Positions 50,023-59,730 of a stretch of 64,000 nucleotides of DNA are shown piece by piece. Within the stretch, counting starts at the first letter, position 1; each line of letters begins with the position of its first letter. The DNA comes from Pyrococcus furiosus DSM 3638 (GTDB taxonomy: Archaea; Methanobacteriota_B; Thermococci; Thermococcales; Thermococcaceae): the NCBI RefSeq assembly GCF_000007305.1, contig NC_003413.1, positions 1,724,141-1,788,140 of the forward strand, given 5' to 3'. The position numbers were made by a program, and so were the translations under genes. The notes under the pieces are model-generated. The model was not told the origin of the DNA and made no database searches. It saw only the letters and a program-made list of their open reading frames with translations.

Positions 50023-51108
50023 ATGAAGGCACCAGATTTGGGAATTAGGATAGGCGTTTTTGAGCATGGAAAAAGAAATAGCATCTCTGATGTCAAGGGA
50101 GTTAAAGTTGGTCACGTTACTCTCATAAAAGGAAGGGGAAAATTGATCCCAGGTAAAGGACCCGTAAGAACTGGAGTCACAGCTATTTTACCTCATGATG
50201 GGAACATATATAAAGAGAAAGTTTTAGCAGGCGCTTTTGTAATGAATGGATATTCTAAGCCAGTAGGGTTAGTTCAGCTGTGGGAACTCGGGACCATTGA
50301 AACGCCAATAATTCTCACGAACACCTTAAGCATAGGAACAGCAATAGATGGGTTACTTGACTATGTTCTCAGGGAAAATGAGGACATAGGGGTCACAACA
50401 GGGTCAGTGAACCCTCTTGTTTTGGAGTGTAATGACTCTTACCTCAACGACATAAGGGGAAGGCATGTAAAGAGAGAGCACGTTGTTGAGGCAATTGAAA
50501 GTGCTTCAAAAGATTTCGAAGAAGGGGCAGTTGGGGCAGGAACTGGAATGAGTGCATTTGAATTTAAAGGGGGTATAGGGTCTTCCTCAAGGATTGTGGA
50601 GGTGGAGGGAAAGAAGTATACAGTTGGAGCTCTAGTCTTGAGCAACTTTGGGAAGAGGGAAGACTTAACAATAGCAGGAGTCCCAGTGGGATTAGAGCTT
50701 AAGGACTGGCCTGGGAGAGGTGGTAGTGGAAAGGGAAGCATAATAATGATTGTGGCTACAGATGCTCCTCTAACAGCAAGACAGCTCAACAGATTAGCTA
50801 AGAGGGCTGTCGTTGGGTTAGCAAGGACTGGAGGTTATGCCTACAACGGAAGTGGAGATGTAGTGGTTGCCTTCTCGACAGCAAACAAGATAAAACACTA
50901 TGAGAAGCAAGAGATTTCCATTAGAGCTCTTCCAGATTCGGTGTTATCTCCCATATTTAAAGCTACAGCTGAAGCTGTTGAAGAGGCAATTATTAATTCC
51001 CTCCTCCAAGCTAAAACTATGGATGGAAGGGACAATCATATAAGGTATGCTCTTCCCAAGGAAGAGTTAGTGAGGATAATGAAAAAATACGGGAGGATTG
51101 AGGAATGA
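50023..51108 (+). CDS. DmpA/P1-family aminopeptidase
   Basis: A 361-residue self-processing aminopeptidase of the DmpA type. The presumed autocatalytic cleavage and nucleophile Ser are at GKGSIIMIVATDAPLTARQLNRLAKRAVVGLARTG (Gly-Ser bond, about residue 240), giving alpha and beta chains. N-terminal features TGVTAILPHDGN and NTLSIGT fit the family. ATG 50023 with GGGTG before it is preferred to TTG 50011. Its stop overlaps the start of the next gene by 4 bases. Confidence 0.85.
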   Translation: MKAPDLGIRIGVFEHGKRNSISDVKGVKVGHVTLIKGRGKLIPGKGPVRTGVTAILPHDGNIYKEKVLAGAFVMNGYSKPVGLVQLWELGTIETPIILTNTLSIGTAIDGLLDYVLRENEDIGVTTGSVNPLVLECNDSYLNDIRGRHVKREHVVEAIESASKDFEEGAVGAGTGMSAFEFKGGIGSSSRIVEVEGKKYTVGALVLSNFGKREDLTIAGVPVGLELKDWPGRGGSGKGSIIMIVATDAPLTARQLNRLAKRAVVGLARTGGYAYNGSGDVVVAFSTANKIKHYEKQEISIRALPDSVLSPIFKATAEAVEEAIINSLLQAKTMDGRDNHIRYALPKEELVRIMKKYGRIEE

Positions 51109-52164
51109 AGTTCATAGTTAAAACCCAAATGGACATGGAAGCTGTGGCTGGAAACTACATCAAAGAAATTCTCCCAGACGCTAAAGTTACAATAGCCCCA
51201 GAGGGATATCCTGGGATAGTTATAGTAGAGAGTGACAATGAGAAAGCTCTAGAAAAGATATTGGAGGTTCCAGAGGTCGAGAAAGTTTATCCAGTTTTAA
51301 TAGAAGTTCCAGCAACACTCGAGGATATTAAGGGAGCTGCAGAGGAGATAGTAAAGTACATAAAAGAAGGCGAGAGCTTTGCTGTTAGAACAAAGAAGAG
51401 AGGAAAGAGGGACTTTTCAAGCGTGGACGTGAACGTTGTACTTGGTGCCAGGATCAAAGATTTGACAAATGCTGAAGTGAACTTAAGCTATCCAGACAAA
51501 GTTGTTCAAGTTGAAATAATTGGAGACAAAGCGTATATCTCAGTAATCCCAGGAGAAGAATATCTTAAGTGGAAAAAATATCCCAAGGACAAGCCAGACT
51601 GTAGGAAACTGTTCAAGAAGCTAACAATCGTTCAGATGCCCTATTGGGGAGATTATAAAACAGCTAGAGCTTTTGGAGAAAAGATAGGCAGGGCAGCCCA
51701 GGCCTTTGAAGTTAAAGAGCTAATAATAGCACCCAAGGAAAAGATGAACGCCTACGAGCTTATGGCGTTTATAAGGGGAGTAAAGGAGGGACAAGAGAGC
51801 AGATATCAAATTCAAAAGGAAGCCTACCCCTGGGAAGTTGAAAAAGTTCCCGTAAGTGTTTGGGACCTCTACCAGGTAATTAGAGACAAGAGAAGGAGCA
51901 GGAGGTTAATCATAATTACAGATCCAAAAGGACCTACTCTTAACGAAGTCAAAGATAAGCTTGCAAAGGACATGTATTACGCCAAGGAAGTTGTGGTTTT
52001 CATAGGGTCAAGGGAGGGCATTCCAGTAGGCTTGTTTAGGTTTGCAGATTATGTAGTTGATTTAGCCCCCTACATGACTTTTGCAACCGAGCATGGGATC
52101 CCAGCAACACTAGTGGCTTTGTGGACTATATATGAAGAGGAACTTAGGAGGAGAGGTGAGATTA

Positions 52165-52181
<17 letters not shown>
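51105..52181 (+). CDS. THUMP plus SPOUT predicted RNA methyltransferase
   Basis: A 358-residue protein: N-terminal THUMP-like RNA-binding domain (about 1-170; AAEEIVKYIKEGESFAVRTKKRGKRDF) and a C-terminal SPOUT methyltransferase-like domain (about 180-345), with the SAM-pocket pattern IGSREGIPVGLFRFADYVVDLAPYMTFATEHGIPATLVAL. It may methylate tRNA or rRNA; the target is not known. It overlaps the upstream peptidase gene by 4 bases, and the C-terminus overlaps a small ORF. Confidence 0.78.
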
Positions 52182-53330
<1,149 letters not shown>

Positions 53331-53377
53331 TCACCCATATGATCGTGAGTCTTCAAGGTGGGTATGACTGAGGGAGT

Positions 53378-53389
53378 TATATATTTTAC
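53378..53389 (-). promoter_or_regulatory. TATA box of radA
   Basis: Minus strand reads TAAAATATATAA about 50-65 bases upstream of the radA start; no other regulatory repeat seen. Confidence 0.55.
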
Positions 53390-53463
53390 TAAGGGTTTTT
53401 AAAGGGAAAGATTTTGAGAAATATTTCCTAAAAACGTTTTTTCTAGAAAATGCAGAAATAAAA

Positions 53464-54084
53464 TTACTGATTCTCAGCAGATATCGAATCATAGCCCTCA
53501 TAGATTTTGAGCTTTCTTCTCGCTCTACCTTTTATTGCATGACCCATTAGCCTTACTATGTTTTCGGCCTTGGCCTTGCCACTCCTCATGAGCTTCTTCT
53601 CTGTCTTTATCATCTCAACTTTGAAGGTGTAACCTCCAACTTCTATTACTTCTCCCACCACGAATTCTTCCTCTCTATCCACAACTACCTTAAATGACTG
53701 AGTTATTCCTCCTGGGAGATATATTGACACTCCGAAGACCTTTGGGTATGTTAAGCTCTCGCCCCAAATTGTCTGTATCTCTGCTACTTTGGCCTTTCTC
53801 ACTCTTTTTCCTCCTGGAAGCTCTATGCTAAGTACTTTCACTTGGTCGTTTTCTATCTCAATAACATCTCCTACCTTTATTACCTCATCCTCAGGGAGCA
53901 CAGCCTTCTCCCTGAAGCTTCTCTCATGTTTGCTAACTATTACTGGAATCTCCCTCAATTTTGGGAGTGTGATCATCCATACGTAACCGCATTCGTTGCA
54001 CCTTAGAGTCACCTCTCTCCCCCTCTCTTTAATGACCTCTACATCCTCACTTCCACACTCAGGACAAACATAATACTCCTCCAT
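53464..54084 (-). CDS. HVO_0476-like zinc-finger protein
   Basis: A 206-residue protein with an N-terminal zinc ribbon (CPECGSEDVEV...CNECGYVW) and a beta-rich C-terminal body (about 60-180). It resembles the COG1326 zinc-finger family. GGTGAGC precedes ATG 54084; GTG 54093 is an alternative. Located between radA and a metallo-beta-lactamase gene, transcribed leftwards. Function unknown; possibly nucleic acid binding. Confidence 0.75.
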   Translation of the reverse strand: MEEYYVCPECGSEDVEVIKERGREVTLRCNECGYVWMITLPKLREIPVIVSKHERSFREKAVLPEDEVIKVGDVIEIENDQVKVLSIELPGGKRVRKAKVAEIQTIWGESLTYPKVFGVSIYLPGGITQSFKVVVDREEEFVVGEVIEVGGYTFKVEMIKTEKKLMRSGKAKAENIVRLMGHAIKGRARRKLKIYEGYDSISAENQ

Positions 54085-54144
54085 TTTGCTCACCTTAAAA
54101 AAGGCTAATTAATTAAGTTAAGAACTTTTGCATGGTGAGGAAAA

Positions 54145-54921
54145 ATGAAGGTTGTGATATTGGGCTCAGGTTCATACAGTGGGACACCAAAGCCATTGTG
54201 TAACTGTGAGAATTGTAGCATTGCAAGGAGAAATCCAGCCTTTAGAAGGACAAGATTTTCTCTCTACATAGAAGAGGGAAAAATACTAGTGGACCCAAGT
54301 CCAGACCTTCATTATCACCTAGAGCGCTTAAACAAAAAAGTAGAGAATGTGTTTATAACCCACGCTCATTTTGATCACATATTTGGAGTACCAGATCTTC
54401 AAGTTTACAAAAAACTTATTATTTCGTCAAATACACTTGGCATAAAAGTTGCAAAGGAACTCTCTAGGCTTGCCTTTGGAAGTGAAGTCCCTTCTGGCTA
54501 TGAGTGGAGGTATGAGGAGCTTCAATTTTGGAATGAATATTCATTTGACAACTTTAGGGTAATTCACTTCCCAGTTATTCACTCTCTCGAAATTGCTGGG
54601 GGTTATCTCTTTGAAATCAAGGGAAGGAGAATAGGGGTTACAGGGGATACAGGGCCAGAGATACTGAAAGATGAAAAAGTTAAAAAGCTACTAGAGGGAG
54701 TTGATATCCTTATAGTTGAGATGACAAAGAGAGAGTCAATTCCAGGAGTCCACCTTGGAGTTTCAGACTCCATAGAATTTGCAAAAGTTGTTGGAGCAAG
54801 TTATACTGTCTTTGCTCACATAAGTCATACTAACTATTCACATGAAGTTCTAGAAAAGAGAGTTCGAGAATCAGGAGTACAGGGAGAAGTTGCAAGGGAC
54901 TTTACAATCATTGAGGTGTGA
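54145..54921 (+). CDS. Metallo-beta-lactamase-fold hydrolase (PhnP-like)
   Basis: A 258-residue MBL-fold protein. The zinc motif HAHFDHIFG (HxHxDH) is near residue 75, followed by later His residues (HFPVIHSLEIAGG, HISHTNYSHE) and the Asp of VTGDTGP. N-terminal GSGSYSGTPKPLCNCENCSIAR carries the Cys-rich patch typical of the PhnP-type phosphodiesterases. Substrate may be a cyclic phosphodiester or another phosphate ester. The stop overlaps the antisense C/D RNA. Confidence 0.85.
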   Translation: MKVVILGSGSYSGTPKPLCNCENCSIARRNPAFRRTRFSLYIEEGKILVDPSPDLHYHLERLNKKVENVFITHAHFDHIFGVPDLQVYKKLIISSNTLGIKVAKELSRLAFGSEVPSGYEWRYEELQFWNEYSFDNFRVIHFPVIHSLEIAGGYLFEIKGRRIGVTGDTGPEILKDEKVKKLLEGVDILIVEMTKRESIPGVHLGVSDSIEFAKVVGASYTVFAHISHTNYSHEVLEKRVRESGVQGEVARDFTIIEV

Positions 54922-54974
54922 TCAGCCCCTAAGGTCTTCATCATCCTCTCAGCAATCCGCCTTTTCATCACACC
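54920..54974 (-). ncRNA. C/D box guide RNA, antisense after MBL gene
   Basis: Minus strand: C box GTGATGA (54971-54965), guide AAAGGCGGATTG, D' CTGA (54952-54949), C' ATGATGA (54944-54938), guide AGACCTTAGGGG, D CTGA (54925-54922). Its C box contains the stop codon of the DUF92 gene (TGA, 54970-54968), so the RNA overlaps this coding end, and its 3' end overlaps the MBL stop. Guides complement CAAUCCGCCUUU and CCCCUAAGGUCU; rRNA site not determined. Confidence 0.87.
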
Positions 54975-55660
54975 AGTAGGAGGAACAGCGCCATTCCCAA
55001 TAGTCCTCCTAAGAGAGTTGCTATAAAGTTTGTCATGTTGTTCCCAAAATACCCATTCTTTTCAAAAGTAGCTCCAATTAAACTATCAATATTTGCCCCT
55101 ATTAAGCCAGCCAAGGTGACAGAAACAATCATCTGAATTCCATACTCAGTTAGAGATAGTCCAAAGAGAGATATTACAAAAGCTCCTAATAAAGCAGCAA
55201 ATTCGCCTGCAAAGCTTACTGCTCCTTCTTCTCCAGGTTTCGCAGGTTTCAAATTCGTTATAATCCTGGGATTCTTTCCAAAAACTTTTCCAATTTCACT
55301 TGCAAGAGTATCAGCATTCGCAACTGCTATGGACGAGAGAACTCCTGCCCACCCAAAATCCTGCTTTATTATAAACTCTACAATGACAAAAAGCAATGGG
55401 GCTAAGCCGTTTCCAAGAACGTTTCCTACGCTCCTGATACTTTCATCTATTAGACCCATCTTTCTCTTTTCTCTGTACCTAAATTTTGTTGCAAGAGTTC
55501 CCATAACTAGAAATGCCAACAATGCAATAAAGGGTATAATTCCTCCTAAGGTTACTATAATGACCCCTAAGAGCAGGGCAGCTATTATTCCCTTTATGTC
55601 AAGCGCTTTTGTTTTGTAAGTGACATAGGCCATCGCTAAGATTGCTAGATAAGCCCACAT
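54968..55660 (-). CDS. DUF92 (TMEM19/VTE6-like) membrane protein
   Basis: A 230-residue membrane protein with about six hydrophobic helices and the conserved motifs SVGNVLGNGLAPLL and ANADTLASEIGKVFGKNPRIITNLKPAKPGEEGAVSFAGE. In plants a relative is a phytyl-phosphate kinase; a CTP-dependent lipid kinase role is possible. The ATG at 55660 lies about 25 bases after GATATAAATA, suggesting a leaderless message. The end is fused to a C/D guide RNA. Confidence 0.8.
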   Translation of the reverse strand: MWAYLAILAMAYVTYKTKALDIKGIIAALLLGVIIVTLGGIIPFIALLAFLVMGTLATKFRYREKRKMGLIDESIRSVGNVLGNGLAPLLFVIVEFIIKQDFGWAGVLSSIAVANADTLASEIGKVFGKNPRIITNLKPAKPGEEGAVSFAGEFAALLGAFVISLFGLSLTEYGIQMIVSVTLAGLIGANIDSLIGATFEKNGYFGNNMTNFIATLLGGLLGMALFLLLV

Positions 55661-55992
55661 TGGTAGTTTCTCACTATCCGTGCTATTTATATCTTTTTCC
55701 TCCTTTATTCTCCGTAAAAAGTATTCCCCACCAATATAGTAAGCTCATAAGGGGTGGTTTTGGTTAATTTTTGTAATTTTGTTCATCAATGAAAGCCCAA
55801 AATTAAAAAAGACTAGGAACTATCAGATTTTTCAAAAAATTGTCGAAAAGGATAAGAAAAAACCCAAGAAGGCATGATATTTACGGGACAAAACTAAAAT
55901 ATCCCGATAATTTCTTTTCACTATACCAAAAAACTTTAAAAGTATCCCCATTCCAGTATCAAAATGTAAATAGAAGGTGGGGAGGTGAGAGA
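55661..55992. other. Intergenic region upstream of speH
   Basis: Contains the DUF92 promoter (55685-55694, minus strand) and a likely speH TATA (ACTTTAAAAGT near 55932-55942). The frame of speH stays open leftwards to 55840 but lacks a Shine-Dalgarno and is not family-like. No gene or RNA structure was found. Confidence 0.5.
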
Positions 55993-56412
55993 ATGGATAC
56001 AATAGGATATCACTATGTTGTTGAAGCTGCTGGTTGCGATCCTGAAGTCATCGCTGACCCAAACAAGATTAGAGAGATCTTTCTCGAAGCAGCAAAAGTA
56101 GGAAACATGGAAGTTAAGGCTAGCTACTTCTTTAAGTTCTCACCTATGGGGGTAAGTGGAGTTGTCATAGTTGCCGAAAGTCACATTTCCGTCCACACTT
56201 GGCCCGAGAAAGGATATGCTGCTTTAGATGTCTATACATGCGGTGAAAAAGCAGATCCAGAAAAGGCCGTTGATTACATCTTAGAGAAGTTTAAAGCAAA
56301 GTACGCTCACGTATCAGAATTAAAGAGGGGGATTGAGGAGGAAGATAGCACATTTACTCATACCATCCTAACCTGGGAAGAAAAACTTGACAGAAGAAAC
56401 GGCAACAAGTAA
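55993..56412 (+). CDS. speH: S-adenosylmethionine decarboxylase proenzyme
   Basis: A 139-residue pyruvoyl enzyme of polyamine synthesis making decarboxylated SAM, used by aminopropyltransferases. Self-cleavage at the Glu-Ser bond in VVAESHISVHTWPEKGYAALDVYTCG forms the pyruvoyl group. The ATG 55993 is preceded by GGAGGTGA. The 99-base extension of the frame to 55840 is rejected. Followed by a long T run terminator. Confidence 0.95.
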   Translation: MDTIGYHYVVEAAGCDPEVIADPNKIREIFLEAAKVGNMEVKASYFFKFSPMGVSGVVIVAESHISVHTWPEKGYAALDVYTCGEKADPEKAVDYILEKFKAKYAHVSELKRGIEEEDSTFTHTILTWEEKLDRRNGNK

Positions 56413-56481
56413 TTCTTCTCTTCCTTGGCTTTTTCTTGATGCTTTTCTATTTCTACCTAATATGGGTTTTAGGGCTCAATG

Positions 56482-56493
56482 TTTTTTTTTTTT
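56482..56493 (+). terminator. T12 tract after speH
   Basis: Twelve consecutive T residues in the plus strand about 70 bases after the speH stop. Oligo-T tracts terminate archaeal transcription. No stem is needed. Confidence 0.65.
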
Positions 56494-56593
56494 GTGATGA
56501 ATATTCCAAGGTAGAAACACTTAAATATTCTTGGCAAATTATAGTATATTGAAGTTAGTAAAACCTATAGTGCCTAGTGCGGGGGTGATTAAG

Positions 56594-57337
56594 ATGGTAA
56601 GAAGAGTTAAAACCGGAATACCTGGAATGGACGAAATTTTACACGGTGGGATACCTGAAAGAAACGTAGTTTTACTAAGCGGTGGCCCAGGTACAGGAAA
56701 AAGTATCTTTAGTCAACAGTTCCTCTGGAATGGCCTCCAAATGGGAGAACCAGGAATATACGTTGCTTTAGAGGAACACCCTGTCCAAGTTAGACAAAAT
56801 ATGGCCCAATTTGGCTGGGATGTCAGAAAATACGAAGAAGAAGGATTATTTGCAATGGTAGATGCATTCACAGCTGGAGTGGGCAAAAGCAAAGAATATG
56901 AGAAGTACATCGTTCATGACCTTACAGACATTAGGGAGTTCATAGAAGTGCTTAGGCAAGCAATAAGGGACATAAATGCAAAGAGGGTGGTGGTTGATTC
57001 AGTTACAACACTCTACATAAACAAGCCTGCCATGGCTAGAAGCATAATTCTTCAACTCAAGAGAGTTCTAGCCGGAACTGGATGTACAAGCATCTTTGTT
57101 AGTCAGATAAGCGTTGGAGAGAGAGGTTTTGGTGGCCCAGGTGTAGAGCATGGTGTTGATGGAATAATTAGACTGGATCTTGATGAAATAGACGGTGAAC
57201 TTAAGCGTTCTCTCATAGTTTGGAAGATGAGAGGTACAAGCCATTCAATGAAGAGACATCCTTTCGACATAACTGACAAGGGAATTATAGTATATCCAGA
57301 CAAGGTATTGAAGAGGGGTAGGATTTACGAACTCTAA
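56594..57337 (+). CDS. KaiC-like RecA-superfamily ATPase
   Basis: A 247-residue single-domain KaiC-type ATPase. Walker A is [10 protein letters not shown] near residue 27; [12 protein letters not shown] precedes it; Walker B is [10 protein letters not shown] near 133. Start ATG 56594 follows GGGGGTGA. Followed 15 bases later by a coiled-coil HTH protein, with which it may act as a switch. Archaeal KaiC-like proteins are regulatory ATPases; target not known. Confidence 0.85.
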   Translation: MVRRVKTGIPGMDEILHGGIPERNVVLLSGGPGTGKSIFSQQFLWNGLQMGEPGIYVALEEHPVQVRQNMAQFGWDVRKYEEEGLFAMVDAFTAGVGKSKEYEKYIVHDLTDIREFIEVLRQAIRDINAKRVVVDSVTTLYINKPAMARSIILQLKRVLAGTGCTSIFVSQISVGERGFGGPGVEHGVDGIIRLDLDEIDGELKRSLIVWKMRGTSHSMKRHPFDITDKGIIVYPDKVLKRGRIYEL

Positions 57338-57352
57338 AGGAGGTGAGGAAAG

Positions 57353-58162
57353 ATGAGTGTAGAAGTTCCCCTAAATCCAATTACAAGAAGTGAAATCCAC
57401 CAGTTAGAGAGCATACTACTATTCGCCACGCTATTTAGGCCAGAAGTTATTGAACTAATAAAGGACCCAGCAGAAAGATTAACATGGGTCGACAGCCTAG
57501 CAGTGGCTGCAGGAGCCATAGCAAGAGAGAAGGCTGGAATGACAGTTAGTGAAATAGCCAGAGAACTAGGTAGGACTGAGCAGACGATAAGGAAACACTT
57601 AAAGGGAGAGAGCAAGGCTGGCCAATTGGTCAGGGAGACCTACGAGCTAATAAAGCAAGGAAAGCTTGATGAGTTGATAAAGACCATTGAAATGATAGAA
57701 AAAGGTGGATTAAGAGAGGTAGTCGCCAAAGAAGAGTACGAAAAATTGTTGCAAGAATATGAAAAGTTAAAACAAGAGTATGAAGCAATAAAAGAAAAAG
57801 TTGAAGCAGCAGAGCTTGAAAGCTTAGAAAAAGCCAAGGAAGAAATAGAGAACCTAAAGAAGAAGCTTCAAAAGTTAGAAGAAGAGAAAAAAGAGCTAGA
57901 GAAAGAACTCAAGGAACAGAAAGTAAAACTTATAGAATATGAGGCAAAAGCTAAGAGGGCAGAGGAGTTGGAGAACAAAGTCAAGGAGCTTGAGCAACTA
58001 GCAAAGGAAAGTGAAGAACTAAAGAAGAAGCTTGAAGAAGTACAAGCAGAGGCAGAAAAGGCAAAGGAACTAGAAAACAGGATTAAAGAGCTTGAAGAAG
58101 AAATAACAAAACTTAAGGATGGAATTAAGAAGGCAAAAGAAATTTTGGAATCCCTTCTCTAA
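57353..58162 (+). CDS. HTH protein with long coiled coil
   Basis: A 269-residue protein: residues 1-60 helical, HTH around 65-90 (MTVSEIARELGRTEQTIRKHLKGE), then a coiled coil from about 120 to the end with heptads (EEYEKLLQEYEKLKQEYE, ELEKELKEQKVK). Partner of the KaiC-like ATPase 15 bases upstream; both are likely one operon (GGAGGTGAGG before ATG). May be a regulator or a chromosome-structure protein. The stop overlaps malK by 4 bases, convergent. Confidence 0.8.
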   Translation: MSVEVPLNPITRSEIHQLESILLFATLFRPEVIELIKDPAERLTWVDSLAVAAGAIAREKAGMTVSEIARELGRTEQTIRKHLKGESKAGQLVRETYELIKQGKLDELIKTIEMIEKGGLREVVAKEEYEKLLQEYEKLKQEYEAIKEKVEAAELESLEKAKEEIENLKKKLQKLEEEKKELEKELKEQKVKLIEYEAKAKRAEELENKVKELEQLAKESEELKKKLEEVQAEAEKAKELENRIKELEEEITKLKDGIKKAKEILESLL

Positions 58163-59271
58163 AGTATTGCTTTTCCTGTTTTTTTGTTGAATATGTGGAT
58201 TTTTTTCATGTCGAAGACAATGTCTATTTCGTCTCCTTCTTTGACTCTTGATTCTCCTGGGAATTTTGCTGTTACTATCAATCCTCCAATGCTTATGTGC
58301 ACGATTTTTTCTCCACCGAGGTTTTCGATTATATCAACAACGCCCCTAGCCATATTCTCCCCGGGAATCTTTACTTGGGCAAAGAGTGCGTCGTAAATGT
58401 CTTCAGGCCTAATGCCAAAGATGACCTCCTTCCCAACGTAATCCTGCAGGACTTCAAATTGATCTGGGAGTAATTTAAGCCTAAACTCACCAAAGTCCAA
58501 GAACCCATCCTCAGTAATCGTAGCATCCAGGAAGTTCATTGGTGGTGATCCAATGAAACCAGCGACGAAAGTATTTGCTGGCTTTTCATAAACCTCCTCT
58601 GGAGTCCCAACTTGTTGTAATACTCCTTGATTCATCACAGCAATCCTATCACCCATGGTCATTGCCTCAACCTGGTCGTGGGTTACGTAGATTGTAGTCA
58701 CGCCCAATTGCTTTTGGAGTTTTTTAAGTTCAGCACGCATCTTCACCCTTAATTTAGCATCTAAGTTTGACAATGGCTCATCCATTAGGAAGACTTGAGG
58801 TCTCCTAACAATGGCCCTTCCTAGTGCCACACGCTGCCTCTGCCCACCACTCAACTCTCTCGGCTTTCTATTTAAAAGCTCGGTCAACCCAAGCATTTCT
58901 GCAACTTCCCTAACCCTCTTGTCAATCTCCTGCTTTGGAACCTTCCTAAGCTTTAGTGGAAAGGCGATGTTCTCATAAACAGTCATGTGGGGGTACAATG
59001 CATAGCTCTGGAAGACCATGGCAATATCCCTATCCTTTGGTGGAACAAAGACTCCCTTCTCTGGATCAGCGACGAGCTTATCCCCAATGTAGATTTGACC
59101 TTTTGTTGGTTCCTCCAAACCAGCAATCATCCTTAAAGTTGTAGTCTTACCACAGCCCGAGGGGCCGAGGAGGACTAGGAATTCACCATCCCTAACCTCC
59201 AGCGTTAAATCCTTCACCGCAGTAAAACTCCCAAACTGCTTCCAAACACCCACAAGCCTAACACCAGCCAT
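58159..59271 (-). CDS. malK: Maltodextrin ABC transporter ATPase MalK-like
   Basis: A 370-residue sugar-ABC ATPase. Walker A GPSGCGKTTTLRM near residue 37, signature LSGGQRQRVALGRAI, Walker B VFLMDEPLSNLDAKLR, H-loop VTHDQ, and a C-terminal MalK/TOBE regulatory domain (about 235-370). It energises the MalFG permease encoded at 62665-64000. It lies downstream of the amylopullulanase gene on the same strand. The 3' end overlaps the HTH coiled-coil gene. Confidence 0.94.
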   Translation of the reverse strand: MAGVRLVGVWKQFGSFTAVKDLTLEVRDGEFLVLLGPSGCGKTTTLRMIAGLEEPTKGQIYIGDKLVADPEKGVFVPPKDRDIAMVFQSYALYPHMTVYENIAFPLKLRKVPKQEIDKRVREVAEMLGLTELLNRKPRELSGGQRQRVALGRAIVRRPQVFLMDEPLSNLDAKLRVKMRAELKKLQKQLGVTTIYVTHDQVEAMTMGDRIAVMNQGVLQQVGTPEEVYEKPANTFVAGFIGSPPMNFLDATITEDGFLDFGEFRLKLLPDQFEVLQDYVGKEVIFGIRPEDIYDALFAQVKIPGENMARGVVDIIENLGGEKIVHISIGGLIVTAKFPGESRVKEGDEIDIVFDMKKIHIFNKKTGKAIL

Positions 59272-59310
59272 TTCTCTTCCCTCCTTGAAAAAATTTAAAG
59301 TAAAGTGAAG

Positions 59311-59730
59311 TCAGCTCCTTCTTCTTAAAACACCTAGAGCTGCCAATAGTACAATCAATCCAGGACCACATATTCCCCCTTGCGTTTCTGTTCTTGCAGG
59401 TTGGGTAGTAGTGGTTTGTGTTGGTGTCTCTTTTGTTTCTGTTGGTGTGGTAGTTGTCGTTTCAGTTGGAGTTTTGGTCTCAGTCCTAGTTTCTGTTGGC
59501 GTCTGGGTTTCAGTCTGAGTTGGGGTTTCCTCTTCTACCTCCTCCTCTTTCTCACCACTTCCGCTTACTAGTGTTATCATGTATACTGTAGCCAGCTCTT
59601 TCTTCTCTACGTCATAACTACTTAGTTGCTCCTCCTGGGTGGGCTTAAATCCTTCTGGAACGAGCATATCAACTACTCTAGGTGCAAGGTTGTCCACTAC
59701 AGCCTGCGATCTGCCCCTCCAAGCTTCCAT
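59311..59730 (-). pseudogene. Amylopullulanase C-terminal part (frameshifted fragment)
   Basis: Continuation of the amylopullulanase in another frame: residues after the shift read AVVDNLAPRVVDMLVPEGFKP, then a Glu/Thr-rich linker (TPTQTETQTPTETRTETKT-like, about 80-125) and a C-terminal CGPGLIVLLAALGVLRRRS segment, a CGP-CTERM-type sorting signal with a hydrophobic helix and basic tail. The ATG at 59730 is inside the upstream frame. Family enzymes normally carry this tail, so one frameshift separates it (see 59697-62654). If translated only by the upstream frame, the enzyme lacks the anchor. Confidence 0.8.

Noticed and set aside
55840-55992. N-terminal extension of speH
   Set aside because: No family similarity; ATG 55993 has a perfect Shine-Dalgarno.
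56480-56493. T12 tract as a sequencing artefact or repeat
   Set aside because: It fits an oligo-T terminator after speH; no repeat structure around it.
59380-59571. Cys/Ser-rich frame opposite the Thr-rich linker
   Set aside because: Shadow of the repetitive Thr/Glu codons of the amylopullulanase tail.
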